NCBI GenBank assembly: GCA_009772925.1
Contig: WOUQ01000001.1
Span: 248,001-312,000 of the forward strand
Length of the DNA: 64,000 nucleotides
Direction: 5' to 3'
From: a bacterium
GTDB lineage: Bacteria > Pseudomonadota > Gammaproteobacteria > Burkholderiales > Thiobacillaceae
The translations under genes and the position numbers were made by a program. Positions 35,264 to 43,946 of this stretch are shown here, in pieces. Position 1 is the first letter of the stretch, and the number at the start of each line of letters is the position of its first letter. Under the pieces are notes generated by a model, which was not told where the DNA came from, searched no databases, and worked only from the letters and a program-made list of their open reading frames with translations.

Positions 35264-38200
35264 ATGAGTCACTTTCTCGACCGACTGACCTACTTCACCC
35301 ACCCGCGCGAGCCGTTCTCCAGCGACTACGGCGTGATGACCATCGAGGATCGCAAGTGGGAAGACGCCTACCGCAACCGCTGGCGCCATGACAAGGTCGT
35401 CCGTTCCACGCACGGCGTCAACTGCACCGGTGGATGCTCCTGGAAGATCTTCGTCAAGAACGGCCTGGTCTCGTTCGAGATGCAGCAGACCGACTACCCG
35501 CGCACCCGCGAGGACATGCCCAATCACGAGCCGCGCGGCTGCCAGCGTGGGGCGTCCTTCTCCTGGTATCTGTACAGCCCGCATCGCATCAAGCACCCGA
35601 TGATTCGCGGCCGCCTGCTCGACCTCTACCGCGCCGAGAAGAAGAGCGGCAAGGATCCGGTGGAAGCCTGGCGCGCCATTCAGGCGGACACCAGCAAGCG
35701 CGACAAATACGTCAAGGTGCGGGGTCTGGGCGGCTTCGTGCGCACCTCCTGGGACGAGGTCCTGGAGATCGTCGCCGCCGCCAACGTGCACACCATCGAC
35801 AAATGGGGCCCGGACCGCATCTACGGCTTCTCCCCCATCCCCGCCATGTCGATGATCTCCTACGCCGCCGGCTCGCGTTACCTGTCGCTGATCGGCGCCG
35901 CCTGCGGCTCCTTCTACGACTGGTACTGCGACCTGCCCATCGCCAGCCCGCAGACCTGGGGCGAGCAGACCGACGTGCCGGAAGCGGCCGACTGGTACAA
36001 CTCCACCTACCTGATCATCACCGGCGCCAACCTGCCGATGACGCGGACACCCGATGCGCACTTCGCCATCGAGACCCGCTACAAGGGCACCAAGATCGTC
36101 TCCATGGCGCCGGACTACGCGGAATACGTGAAGTTCGCCGACCTCTGGATGCCAGTGAAGCAGGGCACCGACTCCGCCGCCTTCATGGCCATGGGCCACG
36201 TCGCGCTGAAAGAGTTCTACATCAACCAGCGGACGCCGTACTTCCAGGAGTACGCGCGCAAGTACACCGACCTGCCCATGCAGGTGATGCTGCGTAGCCA
36301 CGAGAACGGCTATGTCAGTGACCGCAACCTGCGCGCCTCCGACTTCGCCAACAACCTGAACGAGGCCAACAACCCGGAATGGAAGACCATCGCCTTCGAT
36401 GAGACCTCCGGCCAGTTCGTCGCCCCCAACGGCTCCATCGGCTTCCGCTGGGGCGAGGAAGGCAAGTGGAACCTGCTGGAGAAGTCGGCCAATGCCGACA
36501 CGAGCCTGGAGCTCACCTGCCAGGGCAAGGCGGGCATCGAGGTGGTTTCCGTGGGCTTCCCCCACTTCACCCCGGGCGAGCCCGACCTGCTCTATCGCCA
36601 TGTGCCCGCGCGCCGCGTCAAGCTGGTGGACGGCAGTGAAGTCCTGGTCACCTCGGTGTTCGACCTGCTGGTGGCGCAGTACGGCGTCGATCGCGGCCTC
36701 GGCGGCGACAATGTGGCCGGCTCCTACGACGACGCCAACGTGGCCTACACCCCGGCCTGGGCGGAGAAGGTCACCGGCGTGAAGCGCGCCGACCTGGCCC
36801 GCACCGGGCGCGAGTTCGCCGATAACGCCGCCAAGACCCAGGGCAAGTCCATGGTCATCCTGGGCGCGGCCATCAACCACTGGTACCACCACGACCAGTC
36901 CTACCGCTCGATCATGAACCTGCTGCACCTGTGCGGCTGCGTCGGCCAGAGCGGCGGCGGCTGGGCGCATTACGTCGGCCAGGAGAAGCTGCGTCCGCAG
37001 GCCGGCTGGGCGCCCATCGCCTTCGGCCTCGACTGGCATCGCCCCCCGCGCCACATGAACTCCACCTCGTTCTGGTACTTCCACACCGACCAGTGGCGCT
37101 ACGAGACCATCAAGCCGGACCACCTGCTCTCCCCCGCGGGCAAGAACCGCAACAAGGGCTATGCGCTGGCGGACTACAACGTGGTCTCCACGCGCCTGGG
37201 CTGGCTACCTTCCGCGCCCCACTTCAACCGCAACCCCATCGAATTGGCCGCCGAGGCCGCCAAGGCCGGCGCCACCGACGAGGCCGGCGCGGCGAAATAC
37301 GTGGCCGAGCAGCTCAAGTCCGGCGCCCTGGACGTGGCCTTCGCCGACCCGGACAACCCGGTGAACTGGCCGCGCAACCTGATCGTCTGGCGCGGCAACC
37401 TGATCGGCACCTCGGCCAAGGGCCACGAGTACTTCCTCAAGCACCTGCTCGGCGCGCAGAACGGTGTGCTGCAGGAGAGTGGTCCCGGCAACGACTGCAA
37501 GGAAGTGAAGTGGCACGAGCACGCCCCGGCCGGCAAGCTGGACCTAATGGTGGACATCAACTTCCGCCTCAACTCCACCGGCGCCTACTCCGACATCATC
37601 CTGCCCACCGCCACCTGGTACGAGAAGAACGACCTCAACACCACGGACATGCACCCCTTCATCCACCCCCTGGGCGAGGCGGTGTCTCCGGGCTGGGAGT
37701 CCAAGTCCGACTGGCAGATCTTCAAGGCCCTGGCGAAGAAGTTCTCCGGCCTGGCGGGCAAGCACCTGGGCGTCCGCCGCGACCTGGTGGCCCTGCCCAT
37801 GCAGCACGACTCCCCGTTCGAGCTGGCGCAGCCCCTGGGCCAGGTCAAGGACTGGAAGAAGGGCGAGTGCGACCCCATCCCCGGCAAGACCATGCCGCTG
37901 ATCAAGCTGGTGGAGCGTGACTACGGCAGCACCTACAACAAGTTCATCGCCCTCGGGCCGTTGATGACCAAGCTCGGCAACAACATCAAGGGCATCGACT
38001 GGAACACCGAGCAGGAGTACGAGGAACTCAAGAAGTGCAACTTCACGGTGAAGGAACCCGGCGTGTCCTTCGGCATGCCCAGCCTGGAAGAGGACATCGG
38101 CGCCTGTGACGCGGTGATGCGCATGGCGCCGGAGACCAACGGCGAGGTGGCGCACAAGTCCTGGTCGGCCTTGAGCAAGAAGACCGGCATCGACCACCAT

Positions 38201-39016
38201 CACCTGTACGCCGGTCGCCACGAGGACAAGTTCACCTTTCGCGACATCGTCGCCCAGCCGCGCAAGATCATCACCGCGCCGACCTGGTCCGGCATCGAGT
38301 CGGAGCATGTGTCTTACAACGCCGGCTATACCAACATCCACGAACACATCCCGTTCCGCACCCTGACCGGCCGCGCCCACTTCTATCAGGACCACGAGTG
38401 GATGCTCGACTTCGGCGAGGGCTTCTGCGTGTTCCGCCCCGGCGTGGATATGCAGGACCACAAGAAGATCCCGGACAGCGTGAAGAGCAAGCCGCATCTG
38501 GTGCTGAACTGGATCACGCCGCACTCCAAGTGGGGCATCCACTCCACCTACCAGGACAACCTGCGCATGCTCAACCTGTTCCGTGGCGGTCCTTACTTCT
38601 GGATCTCGGAGGACGACGCCAGGAGCGTGGGCATCCAGGACAACGACTGGGTCGAGGCGCTCAACGCCAACGGCGCCACCGTGGCGCGGGCGGTGGTCTC
38701 GCAGCGCGTGCCACGCGGCATGGCGCTGATGTACCACGCCCAGGAGAAGAACGTGAACGTGCCGGGCTCGCCGACCACGGGCAAGCGTGGCGGCATCCTC
38801 AACTCCGTGACCCGCATCGTCGTCAAGCCCACCCACATGATCGGCGGCTACGCCCAACTGGCCTACAGCTTCAACTACTACGGCCCGGTGGGCAGCAACC
38901 GCGACGAGTTCGTGGTGGTGCGCAAGATCGAGGACCGCGACGTGGACTGGCTGGAGCGGCCGCTGACCCCGGAACGGGAACAGCAGCGCAATCCCGTCGG
39001 GGTGGGGCCGAAGTAA
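35264..39016 (+). CDS. narG: Respiratory nitrate reductase alpha subunit
   Basis: 1250 aa (E. coli 1247). The molybdenum bis-MGD subunit reducing nitrate to nitrite on the cytoplasmic side. The N-terminal FS0 cluster region STHGVNCTGGCSWKIFVKNG has the characteristic His-Cys-Cys ligands; the fourth Cys lies in NHEPRGCQRGASFSWYLYSPHRIKHP. The cofactor region includes TDVPEAADWYNSTYL, with the Asp region near the Mo ligand, and NLPMTRTPDAHFAIETRYKGTK. AAGGAG precedes ATG 35264, so the start is firm. It forms a complex with NarH and NarI. No twin-arginine leader, as expected for the cytoplasm-facing type. Confidence 0.98.
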   Translation: MSHFLDRLTYFTHPREPFSSDYGVMTIEDRKWEDAYRNRWRHDKVVRSTHGVNCTGGCSWKIFVKNGLVSFEMQQTDYPRTREDMPNHEPRGCQRGASFSWYLYSPHRIKHPMIRGRLLDLYRAEKKSGKDPVEAWRAIQADTSKRDKYVKVRGLGGFVRTSWDEVLEIVAAANVHTIDKWGPDRIYGFSPIPAMSMISYAAGSRYLSLIGAACGSFYDWYCDLPIASPQTWGEQTDVPEAADWYNSTYLIITGANLPMTRTPDAHFAIETRYKGTKIVSMAPDYAEYVKFADLWMPVKQGTDSAAFMAMGHVALKEFYINQRTPYFQEYARKYTDLPMQVMLRSHENGYVSDRNLRASDFANNLNEANNPEWKTIAFDETSGQFVAPNGSIGFRWGEEGKWNLLEKSANADTSLELTCQGKAGIEVVSVGFPHFTPGEPDLLYRHVPARRVKLVDGSEVLVTSVFDLLVAQYGVDRGLGGDNVAGSYDDANVAYTPAWAEKVTGVKRADLARTGREFADNAAKTQGKSMVILGAAINHWYHHDQSYRSIMNLLHLCGCVGQSGGGWAHYVGQEKLRPQAGWAPIAFGLDWHRPPRHMNSTSFWYFHTDQWRYETIKPDHLLSPAGKNRNKGYALADYNVVSTRLGWLPSAPHFNRNPIELAAEAAKAGATDEAGAAKYVAEQLKSGALDVAFADPDNPVNWPRNLIVWRGNLIGTSAKGHEYFLKHLLGAQNGVLQESGPGNDCKEVKWHEHAPAGKLDLMVDINFRLNSTGAYSDIILPTATWYEKNDLNTTDMHPFIHPLGEAVSPGWESKSDWQIFKALAKKFSGLAGKHLGVRRDLVALPMQHDSPFELAQPLGQVKDWKKGECDPIPGKTMPLIKLVERDYGSTYNKFIALGPLMTKLGNNIKGIDWNTEQEYEELKKCNFTVKEPGVSFGMPSLEEDIGACDAVMRMAPETNGEVAHKSWSALSKKTGIDHHHLYAGRHEDKFTFRDIVAQPRKIITAPTWSGIESEHVSYNAGYTNIHEHIPFRTLTGRAHFYQDHEWMLDFGEGFCVFRPGVDMQDHKKIPDSVKSKPHLVLNWITPHSKWGIHSTYQDNLRMLNLFRGGPYFWISEDDARSVGIQDNDWVEALNANGATVARAVVSQRVPRGMALMYHAQEKNVNVPGSPTTGKRGGILNSVTRIVVKPTHMIGGYAQLAYSFNYYGPVGSNRDEFVVVRKIEDRDVDWLERPLTPEREQQRNPVGVGPK

Positions 39017-39024
39017 TGCTTTTC

Positions 39025-39050
39025 GCCCTCTCCCGCCAGCGGGAGAGGGC
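39025..39050. repeat. Palindromic repeat unit 1 between narG and narH
   Basis: Perfect 11-bp stem GCCCTCTCCCG (39025-39035) and CGGGAGAGGGC (39040-39050) with loop CCAG. Related to the palindrome at 17.9 kb. It starts 9 bp after narG and could stabilise or trim the mRNA. Confidence 0.7.
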
Positions 39051-39142
39051 GGTTACCGGGTTTAACCGCCGGGGTTCAGAGGTCACGGGTCTCAATGAGG
39101 CTGGGTGCTCGCACCCGAGGGCCCCGGTGGTTAACAAGTCTG

Positions 39143-39220
39143 TCGTAGGGCGGATTAGCGAAGCGTAATCCGCCGCCATGCATCCGGCGGATTACGGCTG
39201 ACGCCTGATCCGCCCTACGA
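39143..39220. repeat. Palindromic repeat unit 2 between narG and narH (MITE/REP-like)
   Basis: Terminal inverted repeats TCGTAGGGCGGAT (39143-39155) and ATCCGCCCTACGA (39208-39220) are perfect over 13 bp. Inside, CGTAATCCGCCG and CGGCGGATTACG give a second pairing. It looks like a small non-autonomous repeat. Elements with GTAGGGCGGATTAGCG are frequent in proteobacterial genomes, though only one copy is visible here. Confidence 0.75.
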
Positions 39221-39235
39221 GATAGGAGAAGTCAT

Positions 39236-40783
39236 ATGAAAGTCAGAGCGCAATTCGCCTTCGTCTTCAACCTGGACAAGTGCATCGGTTGCCACACCTG
39301 TTCGGTGACCTGCAAGAACGTCTGGACCAACCGAAAGGGTGTCGAATACGTCTGGTTCAACAACGTCGAATCGAAGCCCGGCATCGGCTATCCCAAGCAA
39401 TGGGAGAACCAGGAGGTCTGGCGCGGCGGCTGGGAGCTGAAAAACGGCAAGCTGCAACTGAAATCCGGCTCCAAGCTGGACCGGTTGCTGAACATCTTCG
39501 CCAATCCGGATATGCCGGAGATCGACGATTACTACGAGCCGTTCACCTTCGATTACGCGCATTTGCAGAACGCCAAGCTGTCGGAAGCGTGCCCGACCGC
39601 GCGACCGGTGTCGCAGATCACCGGCGAGAAGATGGAAAAGATCACCTGGGGCCCGAACTGGGAAGACGACCTGGCCGGCGAGTTCGAGAAGCGGTCCAAG
39701 GACCGCAACATGCACAACCTGGAGAAGGCGATCTACAAGCAGTTCGAGAACACCTTCCACATGTACCTGCCGCGGATCTGCAACCACTGCATCAACCCGG
39801 CCTGCGTCGCGGCCTGCCCGTCCGGCTCGCTGTACAAGCGGGAGGAGGACGGCATCGTCCTGGTGGACCAGGACAAGTGCCGGGGCTGGCGCATGTGCGT
39901 CAGTTCCTGCCCCTACAAGAAGGTGTTCTACAACTGGGAGTCCGGCAAGGCGGAGAAGTGCATCGGCTGCTATCCGCGCGTCGAATCGGGCATGCCGACC
40001 GTGTGTTCCGAATCCTGCGTCGGCCGCATCCGCTACAACGGCATCATGCTGTACGACGCCGACAAGATCGAGGCGCTGGCGTCCACCCCCAACGAGCAGG
40101 ACCTCTACCAGGCCCAGCTCGACATCTTCCTGGACCCGAACGATCCGGAGGTCATCAAGCAGGCGCGCATCGACGGTGTTCCTGAGGACTGGATCACCGC
40201 GGCCCAGAAATCGCCCATCTACAAGATGGCGGTGGACTGGAAGATCGCCTTCCCCATGCACCCGGAGTTCCGCACCCTGCCCATGGTCTGGTACGTGCCG
40301 CCGCTGTCGCCGGTGCAATCGCACATCGACCAGGGCGCCCTGTCCTCCGATCCCGGCAGTGTCATTCCGCCGGTGGAAAACCTGCGCATGCCGCTGAAGT
40401 ACCTGGCCAACCTGCTCACCGCCGGCAAGGAAGCGCCCATCGTCTCCGCCCTCAAGCGGATGATCGCGATGCGCGCCTACCAGCGTTCGGTGCACGTGGA
40501 AGGCACGCCCGACACCCGCGCCCTGGACGAGATCGGCATGAGCGTGGACATGGCCCTGGAGATGTACCGCTACCTGGCCATCGCCAACTACGAGGACCGC
40601 TTCGTCATTCCCACCGGCCACCAGGAAGTCACCCTGGAAGACTTCTACGGCCACCAGGGCCAGAACGGCTTCACCTTCGGCAACGACTCCTCGCCCGGCA
40701 TCTCGCCCAACTCCCTGTTCCCGGAACGGCGCAAGGAGACGGTGGAACCCTGCGAACCCGCCCCCGCCGCCGACGAACGCTGA
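39236..40783 (+). CDS. narH: Respiratory nitrate reductase beta subunit
   Basis: 515 aa (E. coli 512). Iron-sulfur electron transfer subunit. Cys clusters: CIGCHTCSVTCKNVW near the N-terminus, CNHCINPACVAACPSGS, CRGWRMCVSSCPYKK, where Trp replaces one Cys as expected for the 3Fe-4S centre, and CIGCYPRVESGMPTVCSESC. It passes electrons from NarI to NarG. AGGAG precedes ATG 39236. The gap to narG is 219 bp and repeat-filled; most nar operons have these genes nearly touching. Confidence 0.98.
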   Translation: MKVRAQFAFVFNLDKCIGCHTCSVTCKNVWTNRKGVEYVWFNNVESKPGIGYPKQWENQEVWRGGWELKNGKLQLKSGSKLDRLLNIFANPDMPEIDDYYEPFTFDYAHLQNAKLSEACPTARPVSQITGEKMEKITWGPNWEDDLAGEFEKRSKDRNMHNLEKAIYKQFENTFHMYLPRICNHCINPACVAACPSGSLYKREEDGIVLVDQDKCRGWRMCVSSCPYKKVFYNWESGKAEKCIGCYPRVESGMPTVCSESCVGRIRYNGIMLYDADKIEALASTPNEQDLYQAQLDIFLDPNDPEVIKQARIDGVPEDWITAAQKSPIYKMAVDWKIAFPMHPEFRTLPMVWYVPPLSPVQSHIDQGALSSDPGSVIPPVENLRMPLKYLANLLTAGKEAPIVSALKRMIAMRAYQRSVHVEGTPDTRALDEIGMSVDMALEMYRYLAIANYEDRFVIPTGHQEVTLEDFYGHQGQNGFTFGNDSSPGISPNSLFPERRKETVEPCEPAPAADER

Positions 40784-40794
40784 AGCACGCCCCA

Positions 40795-40925
40795 CCCCCA
40801 CCGGGGGCGGAGGGAAAGGGAATTCGGCTTGATCCAGCCAACCCGGTAAATCAAGCCTGGCTCCCTCTCCCTGACCCTCCCCCGAGGGAGGAGGGGGCCA
40901 AAACCCGCCCTCCGGGGAGGGAACT
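40795..40925. repeat. Repeat-rich spacer between narH and narJ
   Basis: Holds CACCCCCACCGGGGG-type short palindromes, a hairpin GGCTTGAT ... ATCAAGCC at about 40826-40857, and CCCTCCCCCGAGGGAGG-like units near 40876-40920. It resembles the dispersed palindromes near narG and in mutL. No promoter was recognised in it. Confidence 0.55.
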
Positions 40926-40944
40926 GAATCGAAGGAGATCGACC

Positions 40945-41484
40945 ATGTTCTACCCACTGCTTTCCAAACTGCTCGACTACCCCGACGCGGGGCTCATGGA
41001 AGCCCTCGCCGAGCTTCGCGCCAGCCTGCGCCAGGGCTTCGAGGCCAGCGAGTGGATCGTCCTGGACCGCTTCATGAAGGAACTGTCCGAGCAGGACATG
41101 ACCCAGGTCCAGGCCAGCTATGTCCTGACCTTCGACCTGACGCCGGAACACAGCCTGCACCTCACCCACCACCTGTTCGGCGACGACAAGAACCGTGGGC
41201 CCGCGCTCATCGATCTCGCCGAGTACTACAAGGCCTGCGGCCTGGAACTGCCGGTGAAGGATACGGCGGTGGAGGACGACGCGCCGAACGAGCTGCCGGA
41301 CTACCTGCCGCTGATGCTGGAGTTCTGCGCGCAACTCGACGAGGAGGAAGCCCGCATCTTCCTGTCGCGCTGGGGCAAGGTGCTGAACCAGCTCGCCGCC
41401 AACCTGGAGGAGGCCGCCAGCCCCTACGCTCCCCTCATTCGTCTCGTCGAACATCGCAGCCAACTGGTGATGGCGACGGCCTGA
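40945..41484 (+). CDS. narJ: Nitrate reductase assembly chaperone
   Basis: 179 aa, shorter than E. coli NarJ (about 236). Helical TorD-type chaperone that keeps NarG ready for Mo-cofactor insertion. Recognisable blocks: LSKLLDYPDAGLMEAL, YVLTFDLTPEHSLHLTHHLFGDDKNRGPALIDLAEYYK and ELPDYLPLMLEFCAQLDEEEA. AAGGAGATCGACC precedes ATG 40945. The short C-terminus lacks the extension seen in enterobacteria, which is common outside them. Followed by narI after 41 bp. Confidence 0.93.
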   Translation: MFYPLLSKLLDYPDAGLMEALAELRASLRQGFEASEWIVLDRFMKELSEQDMTQVQASYVLTFDLTPEHSLHLTHHLFGDDKNRGPALIDLAEYYKACGLELPVKDTAVEDDAPNELPDYLPLMLEFCAQLDEEEARIFLSRWGKVLNQLAANLEEAASPYAPLIRLVEHRSQLVMATA

Positions 41485-41525
41485 CCCTCATCACCGTTCT
41501 TCGAATCACGTACTAGGAGCACATC

Positions 41526-42215
41526 ATGGACCTGCACACCCTACTCTTCGGGGTCTACCCCTACCTGGCCCTGGCCACCTTCGTTCTCGGCAGCTGGATC
41601 CGCTTCGACCACGAGCAATACACCTGGAAAAGCGATTCCAGCCAGCTCCTGTCCAAGCAGTACATGCGCTTCGCCAGCAACGTCTTCCACATCGGCATCC
41701 TGGGCATCTTCTTCGGCCACTTGGTCGGCCTGCTCACACCTCACTCGGTGTTCCTCGCCCTGGGCATTTCCGACGCGGCCCACCAGGGCATCGCCATCTT
41801 CGCCGGCGGCGTCTTCGGCCTCATGGTGATCCTCGGCGGTACCATCCTCTGGCTGCGTCGTTTGTTCAATCCGCGCGTGCGCGCCGCCAGCCGCTGGATG
41901 GACATCAACATTCTGGGCTGGCTGGTGCTGACAGCCTGTGTTGGCTTTGCCACCATCTTCTGGTCGATGGGCCACGCCGGGCAGAAGGACTTCACGGTGA
42001 TGCTTCGCCTGGCCGAGTATGTGCAGAGCATCGTCATCCTGCAGCCCAATCCGGAGCTGCTGCGCAATATCGATACGGTGTACAAGCTGCATATCTTCTT
42101 CGGCCTGTCGGTATTCCTGTTCTTCCCCTTCACGCGCCTGGTGCACATCTGGAGCGCGCCCGTCGGCTACCTGTTCCGCGCCTATCAGGTCGTACGCGCC
42201 AAACGCACCGCCTGA
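41526..42215 (+). CDS. narI: Respiratory nitrate reductase gamma subunit (cytochrome b)
   Basis: 229 aa, five helices. The diheme quinol-oxidising subunit; oxidises quinol at the periplasmic face and passes electrons to NarH. Blocks: LHTLLFGVYPYLALATFVLGSWIRFDHEQYTWKSDSSQLLSKQYMR, ASNVFHIGILGIFFGHLVGLL with two heme His residues, and a C-terminal VYKLHIFFGLSVFLFFPFTRLVHIWSAP with two more. TAGGAGCACATC gives a good ribosome site for ATG 41526. Quinol comes from the ubiquinone pool, for which ubiT/U/V at 58-60 kb can provide anaerobic supply. Confidence 0.97.
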   Translation: MDLHTLLFGVYPYLALATFVLGSWIRFDHEQYTWKSDSSQLLSKQYMRFASNVFHIGILGIFFGHLVGLLTPHSVFLALGISDAAHQGIAIFAGGVFGLMVILGGTILWLRRLFNPRVRAASRWMDINILGWLVLTACVGFATIFWSMGHAGQKDFTVMLRLAEYVQSIVILQPNPELLRNIDTVYKLHIFFGLSVFLFFPFTRLVHIWSAPVGYLFRAYQVVRAKRTA

Positions 42216-42224
42216 GCCCTTGCC

Positions 42225-42306
42225 GCCGCCGTGGATGGACCCGTCCGCCACGCACGCCTCCTCTCCGCGCAACTCCTTCGCGCGGCGGATGCCACGGCGG
42301 CCTTTT
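42225..42306 (+). terminator. Structured spacer after narI, possible weak terminator
   Basis: Outer arms GCCGCCGTGG (42225-42234) and CCACGGCGGC (42292-42301) enclose an inner CGCGC/GCGCG hairpin and are followed by CTTTTC. It could attenuate transcription between narI and the DsrC-like gene. Confidence 0.4.
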
Positions 42307-42374
42307 CATCCTCTCTCCCGCGGTGCGGGCTGACGTTCGCGCCCGGGGGGCCACTATCGCAACCGGAGCCCTGA

Positions 42375-42818
42375 ATGACCATGTCACACAAGGAAACGCC
42401 ACCCAAACCCAAGCTGCAAACCCCGAAAAGTATCTTTCTGGAAGAGGCCAGGGAAAGCACCAATCCCTATGCCATCTATACGAAGTCCCTGATGGTGGAC
42501 GGACGCAAAGTGCTCACCGACCCCGAGGGCTACATCCTCAACATGGACGAATGGAGCGAGGACTTTGCCCGCGCCCAGGCCGAGCGCGAGGGCCTGGTGC
42601 TCACCGACGAGCACTGGCAGGTGATCCACTTCATCCGCGAGTATTACGAGGACCACAACGTGCAGGCCCAGGTGCGCGACATGGTCATGCATTTCCGTAC
42701 CCTGTGGGGGCCGGACAAGGGCAACAGCCGCCATCTGCACGACATCTTCCCGATGGGCGGTCCGCAGAAGCAGGGCAACCGCGTCGCCGGCATACGCAAG
42801 ACCAAGGGCGAGCACTGA
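42375..42818 (+). CDS. DsrC/TusE-like protein lacking C-terminal cysteines
   Basis: 147 aa. Core matches DsrC/TusE: VLTDPEGYILNMDEWSEDFARAQAEREGLVLTDEHWQVIHFIREYYEDHN, then LHDIFPMGGPQKQGNRVAGI. True DsrC has two C-terminal Cys and TusE one; here the tail ends GIRKTKGEH and the whole protein contains no Cys. It therefore fits the third, cysteine-free class (called RspA in the DsrC literature), which cannot carry persulfide and may be regulatory. N-terminal 30 residues are extra. GGAG precedes ATG 42375; it is downstream of narI, so probably part of the nar transcript. Confidence 0.85.
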   Translation: MTMSHKETPPKPKLQTPKSIFLEEARESTNPYAIYTKSLMVDGRKVLTDPEGYILNMDEWSEDFARAQAEREGLVLTDEHWQVIHFIREYYEDHNVQAQVRDMVMHFRTLWGPDKGNSRHLHDIFPMGGPQKQGNRVAGIRKTKGEH

Positions 42819-42980
42819 GCCGGATGCCGCGCGCCGATTGCGCCACTCACCTTCGCCGGCACGCGCCACACCAACCCGGTTGCTGGAAGCGGGATGGCTG
42901 GGCGCGCAGCATGAGTCACGCAGGGCTGCCTGCATGCTTCATGACTGATCTCCTCAACACCCGCGTCCGTCGCGGTTTCG

Positions 42981-43007
42981 AACCCGGCCTGGCGCCGGGT
43001 TTTTTTT
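42981..43007 (+). terminator. Rho-independent terminator at end of nar cluster
   Basis: AACCCGGC (42981-42988) pairs with GCCGGGTT (42993-43000), loop of 4, followed by a T-run through 43007. This is the clearest intrinsic terminator of the window and closes the nar-DsrC-like transcript. Confidence 0.9.
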
Positions 43008-43047
43008 CGGGGGAACATACGGACAGCCCCACTACAGGAGTACCCCC

Positions 43048-43299
43048 ATGAAAGCCCTGACCGTGACCATCCGCGCCGAGCTGCAAGTGCCTGACGACTG
43101 GGAACTGGTGGAGCACCCCTCCGGCATGCTGGTCCTGCGGATCGGCGACCAGTACGTGGATTTCGACATCGCCCCGCTGGCCACCCGCTCCGATGACCCG
43201 GAGGCGGAATGGTCAGACGACGACAGCACTCTCGTGGGCAAGGTCCTCGATACCGTCGCCGGCATCGAAGTGGAACTGGAAAGCCACGCCCTGCAATAA
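43048..43299 (+). CDS. Small hypothetical protein
   Basis: 83 aa, acidic. AGGAG is 9 bp ahead of ATG 43048, so it looks translated. The sequence (MKALTVTIRAELQVPDDWELVEHPSGMLVLRIGDQYVDFDI, then EAEWSDDDSTLVGKVLDTVAGIEVELES) suggests a small beta-sheet protein. No family recognised, no signal peptide. It stands alone between a strong terminator and a strong hairpin, so it is a single-gene transcript. Confidence 0.65.
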   Translation: MKALTVTIRAELQVPDDWELVEHPSGMLVLRIGDQYVDFDIAPLATRSDDPEAEWSDDDSTLVGKVLDTVAGIEVELESHALQ

Positions 43300-43358
43300 G
43301 CCTTCTCCACGCCTAACGGGGTGAAGCCCGGGGAAGGGCTCAGAAGCCGCCCGGCAAT

Positions 43359-43390
43359 GCAAGACGGACACCCATCGGTGTCCGTCTTGC
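43359..43390. terminator. Perfect 14-bp hairpin between convergent genes
   Basis: GCAAGACGGACACC (43359-43372) and GGTGTCCGTCTTGC (43377-43390) with loop CATC. It lies between the small ORF and the convergent ProQ-like gene, so a bidirectional terminator is likely even though no strong T-run follows on the plus strand. Confidence 0.7.
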
Positions 43391-43449
43391 TTGGCGATAT
43401 GGGTGTGGGTCATGGCGGAAGGCGCGGCGCGTCCCACCCGAGCCCAAGA

Positions 43450-43887
43450 TCAACGCTTGCCGAATTTCTCCGCCAGTTGCTGGAGCTTGGCTTGGCGCAT
43501 GGCGGCCTCTTCCTCGGCTTTGCGCCGGGACGCTTCCGCCTTCTGGCGCTCCTTCACCAGCTTGATGCGGTCGCGCAGGGTTTTCACCGCCACGTCCTGC
43601 TGCTCCGCTGTCACCTCCCCCGCCGGCTGGCCGTCCAAGTCCAGACGCGGCGCCCCTTCCGTCAGAGCCTTCAGGTAGCGGGTGGAAGCCGTGTGGCCGT
43701 GCAGGGCTACACGCACCTTGTTCTTGTCCAGGTCCGGCTTGCGCTCCAGCAACTGCTTGTGGATACCTATGGCGAGGGGCTTGCAGTCACGAAAGACGGC
43801 AAACTCGGCTTGCAACTGCGCCAGCAGGGCATTGCCACGGGCGGATTTGGAGGCGGATGGGGTGAGCTCAGAATTGCTGTTGCACAT
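43450..43887 (-). CDS. ProQ/FinO-domain RNA-binding protein
   Basis: 145 aa. The ProQ/FinO core covers LLAQLQAEFAVFRDCKPLAIGIHKQLLERKPDLDKNKVRVALHGHTASTRYLKAL (about 22-76), which matches the RNA chaperone fold that binds structured sRNAs and mRNA 3' ends. A charged coiled coil follows (KERQKAEASRRKAEEEAAMRQAKLQQLAEKFGKR). A start at GTG 43899 would add four residues; I use ATG 43887, though neither has a convincing ribosome site. The gene is a likely post-transcriptional regulator; its targets cannot be read from sequence. Confidence 0.85.
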   Translation of the reverse strand: MCNSNSELTPSASKSARGNALLAQLQAEFAVFRDCKPLAIGIHKQLLERKPDLDKNKVRVALHGHTASTRYLKALTEGAPRLDLDGQPAGEVTAEQQDVAVKTLRDRIKLVKERQKAEASRRKAEEEAAMRQAKLQQLAEKFGKR

Positions 43888-43946
43888 AAGTCGGGACACT
43901 ACCCTATTTCATCATCGTGGATTGGTTCTGTATCGATCCAACAGGT

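Noticed and set aside
35213-37123. Minus-strand frame over narG
   Set aside because: Antisense to NarG, with Val/Gly/His-rich low-information sequence.
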